Made by a program: the position numbers and the translations under genes. Below the pieces are notes generated by a model. The model saw only the letters and a list, made by a program, of their open reading frames with translations. It was not told where the DNA came from and did no database searches. This document shows positions 33,562 to 46,040 of a stretch of DNA of 64,000 nt, piece after piece. Within the stretch, counting starts at the first letter, position 1. Each line of letters opens with the position of its first letter. Source of the stretch: Leucaena leucocephala (lineage: Eukaryota; Streptophyta; Magnoliopsida; Fabales; Fabaceae); contig CM073522.1 of NCBI GenBank assembly GCA_037074615.1, positions 23,062,962 to 23,126,961 of the forward strand, written 5' to 3'.

Positions 33562-34750
33562 GATTCTACAATTAAAATATGCAAGTTAATTAGCAATCTC
33601 CCACTGAATAAAATAACCCTCAATGTAATAATTAGTGGGCTAAGATCCATATTTGGCTTAAACTTGAGTCCGCTTTGGCAGGACGCTCAACTTTAAGTTA
33701 TTTAGGTAGGTAACAACTTTACCAATTACATCAAATGTAATTCTTAGATATTTATGGGATTCCATCATCATATGATCCGGCATGTTTTAATCCCATCTAA
33801 TGCCTTGAGACCCAAAACCGTTTTGATAATCTCAATTAAGTCAAACAATAACAAACATAAGAGTAGCACCATTACTCTTGCTTATCTCCCCAAGATAACT
33901 CAAATGCACCCACTTTGGTGGACCTACAAATGAGCGATCGAGGTTTTGACAAGTGTTCATTAATTGACGGCATATGACTTAAGATTTCTTTTAGAGGGTT
34001 TAATTAATTATCTGATTTATAAGATGCATGTATCGCGGTTGTATCTCATACAAGTATTATGCATATAAAACATACATGCAGTGATCTAATCAAAAGATGC
34101 ATAATCTTAAACGTGATACAATATGGCTCACCTATCCTAAGTCCCCTCAAGCCAATGAGAGGAGCTCTCTAATTAGAATAGGAAAAGTAAATAAGGAAAC
34201 CTCGTTTTAACATTTGAGGGGAGTGAGATGAGAAGAGAATGTACAACGAGAATCATTAGAGGAAGGCACGACACGCAGGCCGTATTTAGAAAAATTACAA
34301 CACTTGTAATCTAGAGCCATATTGTTCACCATACCCAAACATTCAAGAATCAAAATTCATGCTATTTGAAGGGCAATAAATGTTTCAAAACATTCATACA
34401 TCAGAAAATCCAGCATATCTTACGATTATGTTGCGCTACGAACAGGTAGTCACGGCGGTCCCGCTAGCCGGTTAGCGGGCGGGGTGTGGGGCAGCGCCCC
34501 AAGGAAATATTTTTTTCCATAAATAATCAAGAATCTTAATTCTATTTCCTTTATACCCCATCAATATTAATTGATCAAATCAATTAACATACACCACCGA
34601 TTTCAGTTTCCTTTTAGATTCCGTATATGTCATACATAAACAGATTCCATATATGTCATACATATTTCGCATGTTATCATATAATCAGCTAAGAAGTCTA
34701 ACATACATCACATGTATCAACAATCAAACCTAACTTAAACACAAAACGGC
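33562..34750 (-). other. C1 leader between PBS and gag
   Basis: About 1.2 kb with no substantial ORF on the element strand. It holds the GC-rich hairpins at 34460-34500 and is otherwise AT-rich and featureless by eye. Packaging and dimer signals of retrotransposon RNA usually lie in this region. Confidence 0.75.
34460..34500. other. GC-rich hairpins in the C1 leader
   Basis: Two neighbouring inverted repeats stand out from AT-rich surroundings. At 34460-34479 CCCGCTA pairs with TAGCGGG around GCCGGT. At 34488-34500 GGGGC pairs with GCCCC around AGC. In the element RNA they would form two stable stems just downstream of the PBS. Confidence 0.65.
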
Positions 34751-34765
34751 ATGGCTCTGATACCA
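34751..34765 (-). other. Primer-binding site of C1
   Basis: Minus-strand TGGTATCAGAGCCAT one base after the 5' LTR; a perfect match to the initiator Met-tRNA 3' end over the first 13 bases. Confidence 0.92.
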
Positions 34766-35012
34766 CTGAAGGGAATTGGAAGACACGCAGCGGAAATTAA
34801 CTTTAAAAATTTTTCCATTCCCAGCCAGGATCTACCGAATGTGTTTAAGTCAAGGAGAAAGAAGTGTTACCTTCGGTATTTGAGCTTTGGTCGCGACCTC
34901 AGTGTCCACTAGTCGCGACTCCTCGCCTCTGGAACTTTCAGTCGCGACCTCCTTAGCTTTTAGTCGCGACCTGTCGCCTCTGGAGTTTTTAGTCGCGACC
35001 TACTCTGCCTCT

Positions 35013-37840
35013 TGTAATATCCTTAATTTTCTGTACTGGTTCCTATGTACAGATTAAACGAAATATATGAGCTCTGTTTCAGAAAAGACATGTGGACCTT
35101 TATGTAAAGAAAATGATTAAATTGCAAAAGAAAGGAAATTAAGGGACCTAAATGCAATTATGGAAAGTTTAAAGTTAGGAATGAAAGGTAGACAAAAATG
35201 TGGGGTCTTAAAGTGTAATTTTAGCCAAATTAAGGGACTTAATTATAAAGAAGGAAAAGTTCCCTGGGGCTAAAGTATAATTAAAGAAAATAGGCCAGAA
35301 GTGGTTTGCACCGCCCGACAGCATTTCAGTCCCAGATTCTACCAGAAGGTAGGGCAGGTGACGCCGGGTAACCAAGCCTAATACCGGAATTTTTGAAGAC
35401 TCCAGATAGCCAGAAATGGACTGATCGTCCAAAAGTTATAAAAATTTATACCGGATACCCTAGATTTCAGATATAAGTGGGAAAATACAGGATGATGCGC
35501 CTTTATGGGGCGGATGTCGGGAAACTGACAGGATACCGATAGGAGGTCTGTAGGAAAAGTTATTCACAAAATAAAAAATCCAGACGGGAGTGTGAGGCCT
35601 CCGGGGATCCGGGTTGGAGATTTATCGGTATTTTTAAAGGGGCTGAATGCGATCGAATGACTTCGATCAGATGACCATTATAACCCCCAAGGATGCCTGA
35701 ACACAGTAGGACACTGTATCTGGGAAAAAGAGCCGGTGTCCGGAAAAGGTATATAATCGGTAAATAATAGTTAAAATATTCAATGAACTGTGTTAAAGGA
35801 AGATTCCTCGTAATGCGTGCCATACAGGTAATGGACCCAGGAAGCCCAAAAATGGCGCCATTAGAGGCCCAATAAGACTCTTGGACTGATAGGTGGGCCA
35901 GTGTTCAGCAGAACCCCGGAAAAGTGCGAAATTACGAAAATGCCCCTATGTTGTACAAAAAGGGCAGCAGATGAATAAAGGGTATTCTGGTCATTTTGGA
36001 CAAACCCAGAGGTCAAGACATGTCTAAATAAGGTTGGCTAGAGCCAGTATAAGCTTTGACCGAGTCCAGAAAGGTGTGAAATGACGATTTTGCCCTTAGG
36101 GTTAAAATAGGACAAGATAGGGCACCAAGGGCATTTTGGTCATTTCGCAGGGGATCTGTAATTGAGTCTGGACCCAGTATTAAAAAGTTAATGATATAAA
36201 GGGTCTAGATACTAAATGTGAGGTCAGTAGACATAAAAAGGATCTTCAGAAACATCAGATTCAGAAAACGGCACGTTTTTGGAGGCGATGGACCGGGCCG
36301 GTATCGGATTGGACCGGAAAGCTTCCAGAACCTCCAAATTTCGTCACATGAAGAATATGGGTGGTGAGGTGTCCTATGAGGTGTCCCATGAGGTGTCCAG
36401 GGTGATGCAGTAAAAGAGAATTAAAGAAAATAGGAAATTCCAGGAAAAACCAGGACCACAGGATCATAAGTCTTCCTAATTACAAGATTGCCATTGCTCA
36501 ACACTATAAATACCCCCCCTTACTCCTTCATTTCGGTGCAAGCAAGAAAGAGAGGAAGAAAGAAGTTCTTGAGAGAGAAAGTGAGAGAAAGAAAGAAGTA
36601 AGGAAGTTCTAGTGGAGTTGGAAGTAGTAGAGAGGTTCTGAAGCTCTGCTTTTGAGGTAACAACTAATCCTAGCTCTTATGTAATGTCTTTGTGATGTGT
36701 TGTTTTGTTTGGTTGATTGTTGTCCTATATGTTATGCTTGAAGCTCTATTCCATTGCTATGATCATATGTTATTGAATATGGAAGCATGCAGCATACTTA
36801 TCTGTACACAGTCACAAGCAAGCACCGTCACTCTGCATTACATATTTTGTTATGATTATTGTTACTGGGATTCTTTTGAATCTCATTCCCAAACATAACA
36901 TTACAGGGGAGGTTCTGTCAAAATAAAATTTGGAAATCTTAAGAGACGCCGGTAGGCTGCCGAAATTCCGGCAACAAAGACGGAACAAAGAAAGGAACTG
37001 ATACGTACTGTGTACGTAGTGCTGTCTAAGGAGGCTGGAAGTGAGTGGACCCAGAAGGTTCATCCAGTCTTTCCTGGGTACTACGTAGAATGGTAGTTCT
37101 CATAAGGGAATTACCGAATCGGTACAACATCGGTTACTTTCTAAAGAAGAATTGTAGCAGTTATGCTGCCGGATTTTAGACAGAGAAGGATGTAATAAAA
37201 TATGAGGGAGTTAATCATGCACTGATAAATAACAGTTGATTATTTGATATTAATTATTATATGGCTTGTATGACTGATATGTGTTGGTTGTATGCTTGGG
37301 TATGTAAAGACTAAATGCCGAAAATAGGCTCAGTGAACAGTAACTCGTGAAGACCCATTCATGTTTGGTAAATCATTAAAAATAGTAAATGATTGAATTA
37401 ATGTACTAAATTTTTAGGGTAAAAAGTATACATACTAAGATTTAAGTTGATATATAGAATGTCTAATTTGGATGTATACACGAAAAGATATAAATTGTTA
37501 AAGTTGGGACCAGAATGCTGGATTCAGGAGAAAGTCATTGGATGAACAGTAATATTGGAACGTTGACCCACGTTAAATTTGTCAAGGATTGGTCAACCAA
37601 TGATTTTTTCCTGAAATACATTTTAGTTAGCTTCATGTAGCAATTTGAACCACTTCATTTCAATTTTTCGAGAATTAGTTATGAATTTTCAAAATCAGGT
37701 CACTCATCTGGAATTTGCCACAGTGAACAGTACTCGATATGAATAAAATTCCAGATTAAGTGTTTAGACTTCAATGACCCTGAAAGTGGTTTAAGTGCTA
37801 CTGAATGGTCCCTAAGATGTATAAAAATAAGGATGTGACA
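35013..37840 (+). mobile_element. S2: solo gypsy LTR inside the C1 LTR
   Basis: 2828 bp, TGTAATATCCTTAATTTTC to AAGGATGTGACA, with the perfect target duplication CCTCT (35008-35012 and 37841-37845). It is start type i and end type a, close to the LTRs of G4. No PBS or interior. It post-dates C1. TATA box at 36505-36512. Confidence 0.94.
36505..36512 (+). promoter_or_regulatory. TATA box of solo LTR S2
   Basis: TATAAATA followed by CCCCCCCTTAC and a GA-rich leader (36540-36610). It could fire into the flanking copia LTR. Confidence 0.7.
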
Positions 37841-39488
37841 CCTCTCGTCGCGACCTTCCTCTTCTTTTCGGATTTCTGACGTTCAGATGCCCGTATGGTC
37901 GCGACCTAAGTGTTTTCTAGTCGCGACCTTGCTTCGTGTCTGGTCGTATCGTAGAAGTCGACAGCTCAGATCGGCTTCCTCTACCGGTATCCACACGAGC
38001 AGCATTCCAATCGCGAACGACGTGCTAGCGCCTCTTGTCCCTCTAGGGCTTTCTAGAGATTCCGTCCTCACTGTCTCTATCTCGGCAGTTTCTTATGTGC
38101 AAACCTTTTGCACTCTCCCTGGCCCCTCTTCTCACGTCTGAATGTGTGTGTAGAGATCTTTAGAACCCTAGCCCCTAATGTCAAATATATAGGAAGCTAT
38201 CGGGCTTCTAATAGGGCCGGACTTCAGAATTAATCTTATATTAATTCTAAAATTAATACAATATCATATATTGCATAATTTAATAAGAAACTAATTAAAT
38301 AAATATGGTTTATATTAAATCCGTCCCACAGATTCAATTCACCTATTTATTTAATTTAAAATAAAGATAAGACGGAATTATATTTGATTTATTCTTATAA
38401 ATCAAATTTGAGATATCTTATCAATTTGAATTTCAAATTCAAATAGATCATATCCATTTAAATTCAAATTCAAAAGTGATAGAGATTTAATTTATCCTTA
38501 TAAATTAAATCTTACAAATATCTCTTATATTATATATAATATATATATACTGATTTATATATATATATAAAATATATATCCACCCTAGATCATTCATTGA
38601 ATCTAGACATCTCTTAGATTCAATGAATCTGGACATCATAGCTCGCATTGGGCTGTTTTGTGTGCGACCCTGTAGGCCCATATGAAGTTGGCAGTGGCCC
38701 AGTTACTATACTGACCCACAAGTCATAAGCGGTCTCTAGCAAGGCATTACGACTACCCAAAACATATGAGGATCGATAAACGATGTAACCTTTCATATAA
38801 CCATATCACGTCCCTTTTGTCACATGATATTTCGGTCAAGGATGAGGCATGGAGAACGTCATCCTCCTATTCTTGACCATTACTTTCTCGATCCCTGAGT
38901 AGTCTGAATATAGAAATGGAACTACCCTTCCATTCCAGTATGGCCATACATTTCTCAGACTCACTCATCGAGGGGCCCAGTAATATCTCTCTACGAATGT
39001 GAGGGACAAATTCCATCTTGACCATTCACATTCCTCCGCATGAAAAAACACTAAGCCCGAGCATAGCCTTTATGATCACTCGGTCAAAAGTGACTTTTGA
39101 CTAGGTCAAAGCTGAGCGTTTGTCATGTAGGAATCCATGATGATATCAGGTCAAAGGGCATAGTGACATGGCTTGTATATGAGAGGAGCTTATGACTTGA
39201 CCCATGCAGCTCTCTCATAGCGGGTCGGTCCAACACCCTGTACTCTTACATGTGCTTATGACTTTGATTTATATCTCTATATATCTTCAAAGTCATACTG
39301 GTCTTATTTCATCTATGTTCCCGCATAGATGACTGACCAGGGACATTTAGGATAAGATCACGAGTTATCCAAGGATTGTCATCATAGTAAACATGCAAAT
39401 AATATGATAACTTTATTAAAAAAATTCATAAATCAACAATGTTCATAAGATAATGATTGGCCCCTAGGGAACAATCTCCAACAGGAAC

Positions 39489-40499
39489 ATACTTCTTTAA
39501 TTGGGACACATGAAACACATCATGTATCTAGCTAAGATTTGGAGGAAGAGCTAACTTGTAGGCTACTGTCCCTATCTTTGAGAGAATTGGAATGGTCCGA
39601 TGTATCTGGGATGCAATTTCTTCACTTTAATTGATTGTTCAGCTCCCGTAGTTGGAGTTAACTTAAGGAATACATGCTCTCCTTCTTCAAACTCCAACGG
39701 CTTCCTTCTGACATCTGCATAGCTCTTCTGTCTGCTTTGAGCCGTCAACAATCGGTTTCTAATCATCGTAATCTATTTTGCGGTTTGATCCACTATATCA
39801 GGACCAAGCATTCTTCTCTCGCTCAACTCTAGCCAGCATAAGGGGGATCTACATTTACGTCCATATAGAGCTTCAAAAGGTGCCATCTGAATGCTAGTCT
39901 GATAACTATTATTATATGCAAACTCTATGAGTGGTAGATGGACATCTCAACTGCCTTTAAAATCTAAGACACATGCTCTCAGTATATCCTCTAATGTTTG
40001 TATTATTCTCTCAGATTGACCATCTGTCTGAGGATGATAAACTGTACTGAATCTGAGAGTAGTGCCCATTTCTTCCTGTAAAGCCCTCCAAAAATTAGAA
40101 GTAAATTGAGGGTCTCTATCGGACATAAAGCTGCTTGGGATACCATGAAGTCTAACAATCTCTTTTATATACAACTTTGCCAGCTTCTCTAGAGAATCCC
40201 TCTTATTGATTACCAGGAAATGAGCTGACTTCGTCAATCGATCAATTACTACCCATACTGCATCATGCTTACTTGGAGTCATGGGTAGCCCTTCCACAAA
40301 GTCCATGGCAATACTATCCCATTTGTACTCAGGGATATCTAGAGGTTGCAATGTTCCCGCTGGCTTTTGATGTTCAATTTTTACTTTCTGGCAGTTCAAG
40401 CACTTAGACACATAAGCCACTACATCTTTCTTCAATCCAGGCCACCAAAACAACCGTTTAACATCATGGTACATCTTGGTCATACCTGGCTGTACTGTA
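39489..40499 (-). pseudogene. pol: G3 pol, integrase part
   Basis: The minus strand carries the second half of the HHCC finger (MTKMYHDVKRLFWWPGLKK, CLNCQK), then the core with VVIDRLTKSAHFL, SDRDPQF and HPQTDGQSERIIQTLED, so the D-D-E triad is present. A TGA at 39947-39949 (TGG in the relatives) ends this open stretch. Downstream, the LLTAQSRQKSYADVRRKP and KLHPRYIGPFQF parts follow with further damage. Upstream it resumes at 63988 past G4; downstream at 27683 past C1. Same protein family as G1 integrase. Confidence 0.88.
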
Positions 40500-43321
40500 T
40501 GTAATATACTTAATTTCTGTACTGATTTCCATGTACAGATTAAATGGAATATATGAGTTCTATTTCAGGAAAAAGATGTGGTCCTTTATGTAAAGAAAAG
40601 GATTAAATTGCAAAAGAAAAGAAATTAAAGGACTTAAATGCAAATATGGAAAGTTTAAGGTTAGGAAAGAAAGGTAGACAAAAATGTGGGGTCTTAAAGT
40701 GTAATTCTAGCCAAATAAAGGGACTTAAGTGCAAAGAAGAAAAAGTTCCCTGGGGCTAAAGTATAATTAAAGAAAATTAGGCCAGAAGTGGTTTGGACTG
40801 ACCGGTGGCATTTCAGTCCCAGATTTTACCAGAAGATAGGGAAAGTGACGCTGGGTAATCTAGCCTAATACCGGAATTTTTTAAGACTCCAGATAGCCAA
40901 AAATGGACTGATCGTCCGAAAGTTATAAAAATTTATACCGGATACCCTAGATTGCAGATATAAGTGAGAAATTACAAGATGATGCACCCTTATGGGGCGG
41001 ATGACAAGAAACAGACAGAATACCGATAGGAGGTCTGTAGAAAAAGTTATTCACAAATTAGCAAATCCAGACGGGAGTATGAGGCCTCCGGGGATCCGGG
41101 TAGGAGATTTATCGGTATTTGAAAAGGGACTGAATGAGTTTGGATAACCTCGGTCAGATGACTGATATGACTCACAGGGATGCCTGAACACGCAGGCCAG
41201 TGTATCGGACAGAAGGAGCCGGTGTCCGGAAAGGTGTATAATCGGTAAATAATAATTAAAATATTCCGTGAACTGGGGCAGAGGAAGATTCCTCGTAATG
41301 CGTTCCATACAGGTAATGGACCCAGGAAGCCCAAAAATGGCGCCATTAGAGGCCCAATAAGACTCTTGGACTGATAGGTGGGCCAGTGTCCAGCAGAACC
41401 CCGGAAAAGTGCGAAATTATGAAAATGCCCCTGTGTTGTACTAAATGCTAGCAGATGAATGGAGGGCATTCTGATCATTCTAGATAGGCCCAGAGGCTAA
41501 GACATATCTAAATAAGGTTGACTAGAGGCAGTATATGCTATGACCAGGTCCAGAAAGGTGTGAAATGATGATTTTGCCCTTAGGGTTAAAATAGGACAAT
41601 AAAGGGCACCAATGGCATTTTGGTCATTTCGCAGGGGATCTGTAACTGAGTCTGGACCCAGTATTAAAAAGTTAATGATATAAAGGGTCTAGATACTAAA
41701 TATGAGGTCAGTAGACATAAAAAGGATTTTTAGAAAAATCAGATTCAGGAAATGGCACAGTTTTCGAGGAGATGGACTGGAAAGCTTCCAGAAGGCTCTA
41801 GCTCCCTCTCAATTTCGTCACATGAAGAATGTGGGTGGTGAGGTGTCCCATGAGTTGGCATTGAGTGATGTTATGCATGATGCAGTAAAAGGAATAAAAG
41901 AAAATAGGAAATTCCAGGAAAAACCAGGACCACAGGATCATAAGTCTTCAAAATTACAAGATTGCCATTGCTCAACACTATAAATACCCCCCCTAGCTCC
42001 TCATTTCGGCACAAGCAAGAAAGAGAGGAAGAAAGAAGTTCTTGAGAGAGAAAGTGGAGAAAGAAAGAAGTAAGGAAGTTCTGGTGAAGTTGGAAGTAGT
42101 AGAGAAGTTCTGAAGCTCTGCTTTTGAGGTAGCAACTAATCCTAGCTCTTATGTAATGTCTTTGTGATTTGTTGTGCTTTTGTTTGGTTGGATTGTTGTC
42201 TTATATGTTATGCTTGAAGTTCTATTCCAATGCTATGATCATATGTTATTGAATATGGAAGCATGCAGCATACTTATCTGTACACAATCACAAGCAAGCA
42301 CCGTCACTCTGCATTACATATATTGTTATGATTATTGCTACTGGGATTCTTTTGAATCTCATTCCCAAATATAACATTACAGGGGAGGTTCTGTCAAAAT
42401 AAAATTTAGAAATCTTAAGAGACGCCGTTATGCTGCCAAAATTCCGACAAGGAAGAAGGAACAGGGAAAGGAACTGATACGTACTGTGTACATAGTGCTG
42501 TCTAAGGAGGCTGGAAGTGAGGGGACCCAGCAAGTTCATCCAGTCTTTCCTGGGTACTACGTAGAATGGTAGTTCTCATGAGGGAATTACCGAATCGGTA
42601 CAACATCGGTTACTTTCTAAAGAAGAATTGTAGCAGTTATGCTGCAGGATTTTAGACAGTGAAAGATGTAATAAAAATATGAGGGGGTTAATCATGCACT
42701 AATATATAACAGTTGATTATTTAATATTAATTGTTATCTGGCATGTATGACTGATATATGTGTTGGTTGTATGCATTTGTATGTAAAGACTAAATGCTGA
42801 AAATAGGCTCAGTGAACAGTAATTCGTGAAGACCTATTCATGTTTGATAAATCATTAAAAATAGCAAATGATTGAATTAATGTACGAAATATTTAGGGTA
42901 AAAAGTAGACATACTAAGATTTAATTTGATATATAGAATGCCCCATTTGGATGTCTACAATAAAAGATATAAAATGCTAAATTTGGGGACCAGAATGCTG
43001 GATTCAGGAGAAAATCACTGGATGAACAATAAATTTGAAACGTTGACCCACGTTGAATTGGTCAAGTAATGGTCAACCAATGATTTTTACCTGAAATATA
43101 ATTGAGTTATCTTCATGTATCACTTTGAACCACTTCGTTTCTATTTTTCTAGAATTAGTTACGATTTTTCAAAGTCAAGTTACTCATCTGGAATTTGCCA
43201 CAGTGAATAGTACCCAATAAGAATAAAATTCCAGATTGAGAATTTGGACTTCAATAACCCTGAAAGTGGTTCCAAATGCTACTGAATGGTTCCTAAGATG
43301 TATAAAAATAAGGATGTGACA
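40500..43321 (+). repeat. G4 5' LTR
   Basis: 2822 bp, TGTAATATAC to AAGGATGTGACA, followed by the PBS. Compared with the 3' LTR it lacks about 21 bp near 41774 (GGACTGGAAAGC here, GACCGGGCCGGTACC and more there), a deletion between short GGAC-like repeats. The TTGACC cluster is at 43043-43076. Confidence 0.95.
41979..41986 (+). promoter_or_regulatory. TATA box of G4 5' LTR
   Basis: TATAAATA followed by CCCCCCC. It is the expected promoter of G4 RNA. The GA-rich leader is at 42010-42075, and a GAG/GTAGCAAC donor-like site is at 42129. Confidence 0.75.
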
Positions 43322-43324
43322 TTT

Positions 43325-43336
43325 TGGTATCAGAGC
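43325..43336 (+). other. Primer-binding site of G4
   Basis: TGGTATCAGAGC, a perfect match to the initiator Met-tRNA end, three bases after the LTR. Confidence 0.93.
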
Positions 43337-43434
43337 AAAGGATTCTGGCTTAGGAAATGCTCTGAGTAGATGATTTATAGATAGATATACCATGATAAAG
43401 CCGCCGTAATTGACACTAAGTTAGTGTTTGCAGG

Positions 43435-44133
43435 ATGGCTAGACATAGATTCGGGTCTGAAACTACAGTAAACCAATGGGAGTTTAGACCAGAGGTCTCT
43501 AGTTAGGATAGTTCGGAAGAGGAGATAGTGAGCAATGATTCTGACCCCTGAACATCTCCAGTGGTTGGTGACTCTGAAGAGGAAAGTTCCTCGGTAGGAT
43601 CAAACTTTCCGAGTGATAATCAGGAGGTTATGGTGATAGAAGGCCCTATGCCTGCCATTCCCATAAGTATGGTACCCTTGAATATAACAGATAGTTCAGG
43701 ATCCAGCCAAGTACGTGATCAGAGTAATACGCCAGGTCCCAGTAGGCCTGAAGTGACCCTAGTAGAGATGTATTTGGGAGGTTTAATCGTAAAAATGGTC
43801 CCAGGGAGGAACCTGAATAGAGAACAATTTGAGAGCTCGGTAGCATTAGCCCGACAACTATACGAGTTGAGGCAGACCCTGATCAGAAACATAGATCAGG
43901 ATTATACGGTCTACCAGGAATTTATCACAAGGGTGAAAGCCATATATCAAGCCTGGGATCCAACCGTGTTAACCATGGGGCTTTGGTTAGAAATTATGAA
44001 TGATGTATTGCCGACGACTCCTACCTGGAGATCGGAGTTAGACCAGTATTTTGATAGAGAACCATACTGTACCATATCCGACTAGATCTACCTAGTAGGA
44101 GAATATATTAGAATCAAGTTTAAGAAAAATTAG
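43435..44133 (+). pseudogene. Extra ORF of G4, three nonsense codons
   Basis: 233 codons including the final TAG, exactly the length of the G1 ORF (1569-2267) and alignable without a gap; roughly three quarters of residues are shared by eye. The ATG is at the same place, right after TTTGCAGG. Stops are TAG 43504-43506 (TCG in G1), TGA 43549-43551 (TGG in G1) and TAG 44083-44085 (TGG in G1). Conserved parts include MVIEGPMPAIPI, LARQLYELRQTLIRN, YQEFITRVKAIYQAWD and NDVLPTTPTWR. The lack of any indel between two diverged copies suggests the ORF was under coding constraint in the family. Function unknown. Confidence 0.8.
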
Positions 44134-44270
44134 AGTAATGTTTCCAATGTGTAAAAGATCAGTACAGTAGCATATGTAAGACTGTAATATGTACTTTGTA
44201 TGCTATGTTTGAAATGAAATGAGAAATGTTGTTGTTTATCGCATTCCTTTCTATGTTAGAACATAACAAA

Positions 44271-45461
44271 ATAGTTCGGACAAGAAGAACGATTCCAGCA
44301 GAGGAACCACAGGAAGCTGGAAATCTTAATCAACTAATTTTAGAGCGATTAGAGCAACAACAAAAGATGATAGAAGAAATGAGAGCTGCTCAGGCACGAA
44401 ATGAGCAGGAAAGAGATGCTGCCATAGCCACAGCAGTAGCAGCAGCTGTAAATAATTTAAGACCGCCAGAGCCTTCAGGAGCGACTAGTAGAGAACCTGA
44501 AGAAGTACCACAGCAGGCAGAGTAGCCCCAGAGACGGGTTGAATTGAGGGAGGAGGCAGTTAACATCCAATAATGGATGGTTCGGTTTTGTAAGCACAAT
44601 CCTCCCATATTTGAAGGGACATTTGAAGTACAGGTAGTAGAAAATTGGGTCAGCAGATTAGAGAAGATCTTTAAGGTCCTCGACTGCCCAACTGAAACCA
44701 AGGCCCAAATGGCCATCTATCAATTGGAAAAGGATGTGGATAGATGGTGGAAGAATACAGAGTTACTTCTCTAAGCAAGAGACATTCCAGTTACCTGGGA
44801 AGTGTTTCTTGAGCAATTTTATGAGAAATATTTTCCTCAATCTGTCAGAGATGAAAGGGAGGCCGAATTCCTTGTGCTGAGGCAAGGAGAAAAATAAGCT
44901 TTTGATGAATATTTGGCCAAGTTCATCCGGCTAACTCAATATTCAACTTACCTATGCCAAGTGGATGACGAACGCTGGATGACAGAAAGAATGATTCGAG
45001 GGCTGAATTCTACGTTAAAGGAGAAGTTAACTCCGTAACAATACATCCAGTTCAATAAGGCTGTGGAAGCATGTCGAATTGTAGAAAACAGCATGAATCA
45101 TCGAATGCTGTCCATATCCGAGAGTAAGGATCAGGCGACCCCAGACAAGGCCGGTCGGAATCAAGAAGCTGCAGGTGGGAGCAGCTATAAGAAGAGGAAG
45201 CGACCGTGGCAGAACAAAAAGTCGAATAGAGGAAATTTCCGCGGCAGATCCAATAACAGGGATTCAAAGGCCCCAGTATGTGAAAAGTGTGGAAAGAATC
45301 ATGGTGATAGACCATGTTTGATGGGCCAGAATGTTTGTTACACCTGCGGAAAGCCCGGACATTTTTCCAGAGAATATCCTCAAGCAATAACTGATCCAAG
45401 GCCAAGGACGGCAGGACGAGTGTTTGCACTCACTAGAGAGGACGCTCAGCGATCATCTGAG
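44271..45461 (+). pseudogene. gag: G4 gag, start codon lost and stops
   Basis: Same layout as G1 gag. The start codon is ATA (44271-44273) where G1 has ATG. In-frame stops are TAG 44523-44525 (at the G1 TAG position), TAA 44571-44573, TAA 44772-44774, TAA 44895-44897 and TAA 45036-45038; three of the four TAA codons are CAA in G1. The capsid part includes FEGTFEVQVVENW and DRWWKNTE. Knuckle one is intact (CEKCGKNHGDRPC). Knuckle two has lost its last Cys (CYTCGKPGHFSREY). No frameshift. 44134-44270 between the ORFs holds nothing recognised. Confidence 0.9.
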
Positions 45462-46035
45462 ATGATCCAAGGTACAATTTATCTCAATGATCATGCTGTG
45501 ACTGCTCTATTTGATTCGGGTGCAAGTTATTCCTTTATATCTTATAAATGTGCTAAATGCCTAGGCCTTCTGATCAGCAAGTTACGTTATGATATACAGG
45601 TGAAAACCCCCACCAACGCTAAGGTGATCACATCTGATGCCTGTCTAAATAGTGTGGTGCGTTATGAGCACTGCAGTACCACCCTGGACCTGATCTATAT
45701 GCCTTTCTGGGAGATTGATGTCATACTCGGTTTAAATTGGTTATCCTCCAATAATGTGATGTTGGACTGCAGAAACAAGACCCTGGTTCTTGGTCCAAAG
45801 ATCACTGATCGGAGCTCAGAAGTACAACTGAACTTCATGACAGAGGCTCAGGCAGAAAAATGTCTACGGAAAGGATGTCAAGGATATGTGGTATTCTTTT
45901 ATGTTCAAACAGAAGTGGAGGAAGGCATCGAGGAGATTCCTGTAGTCAATGAATTTCCTGAAGTCTTTCCAAAGGAGATTCAGGGATTGCCTTCAGAGCG
46001 TGAAGTGGAGTTTGCGATCGACATTATATCTGGAG
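45462..46035 (+). pseudogene. pol: G4 pol, protease part, cut by G5
   Basis: In frame with gag. It has the intact aspartic protease motif DSGA at 45513-45524 in ALFDSGASYSFIS, then EIDVILGLNWL, and the linker to RT (VNEFPEVFPKEIQGLPSERE). It stays open until G5 begins. The next base of the frame is 58294. It would cleave the polyprotein in the particle. Confidence 0.9.
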
Positions 46036-46040
46036 CTAGA

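Larger units (their letters stand above)
27684..39483 (-). mobile_element. C1: nearly complete Ty1/copia element
   Basis: Perfect target duplication GGAAC (27679-27683 and 39484-39488). Minus-strand order: 5' LTR (39483-34767, split by S2), PBS, long leader, one gag-pol frame (33561-29584), PPT, 3' LTR (29569-27684). The LTRs start TGTTGGAGATTG and end CCCTTCA. Without S2 they are 1884 and 1886 bp and differ by roughly 1 % by eye, many differences being C/T at CpG. The coding frame has only two nonsense codons and no frameshift. It is inserted in the pol end of G3. Confidence 0.95.
34767..39483 (-). repeat. C1 5' LTR, split by S2
   Basis: Minus-strand start TGTTGGAGATTG at 39483, end CCCTTCA at 34767. 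Solo LTR S2 lies inside the GTCGCGACC array. Without it and one CCTCT copy the LTR is 1884 bp and colinear with 27684-29569. Confidence 0.93.

Noticed and set aside
43325..43336. tRNA gene fragments at the TGGTATCAGAGC sites
   Set aside because: The match is limited to the 3' end of initiator Met-tRNA next to an LTR end, which is what a primer-binding site is; no tRNA body is present.
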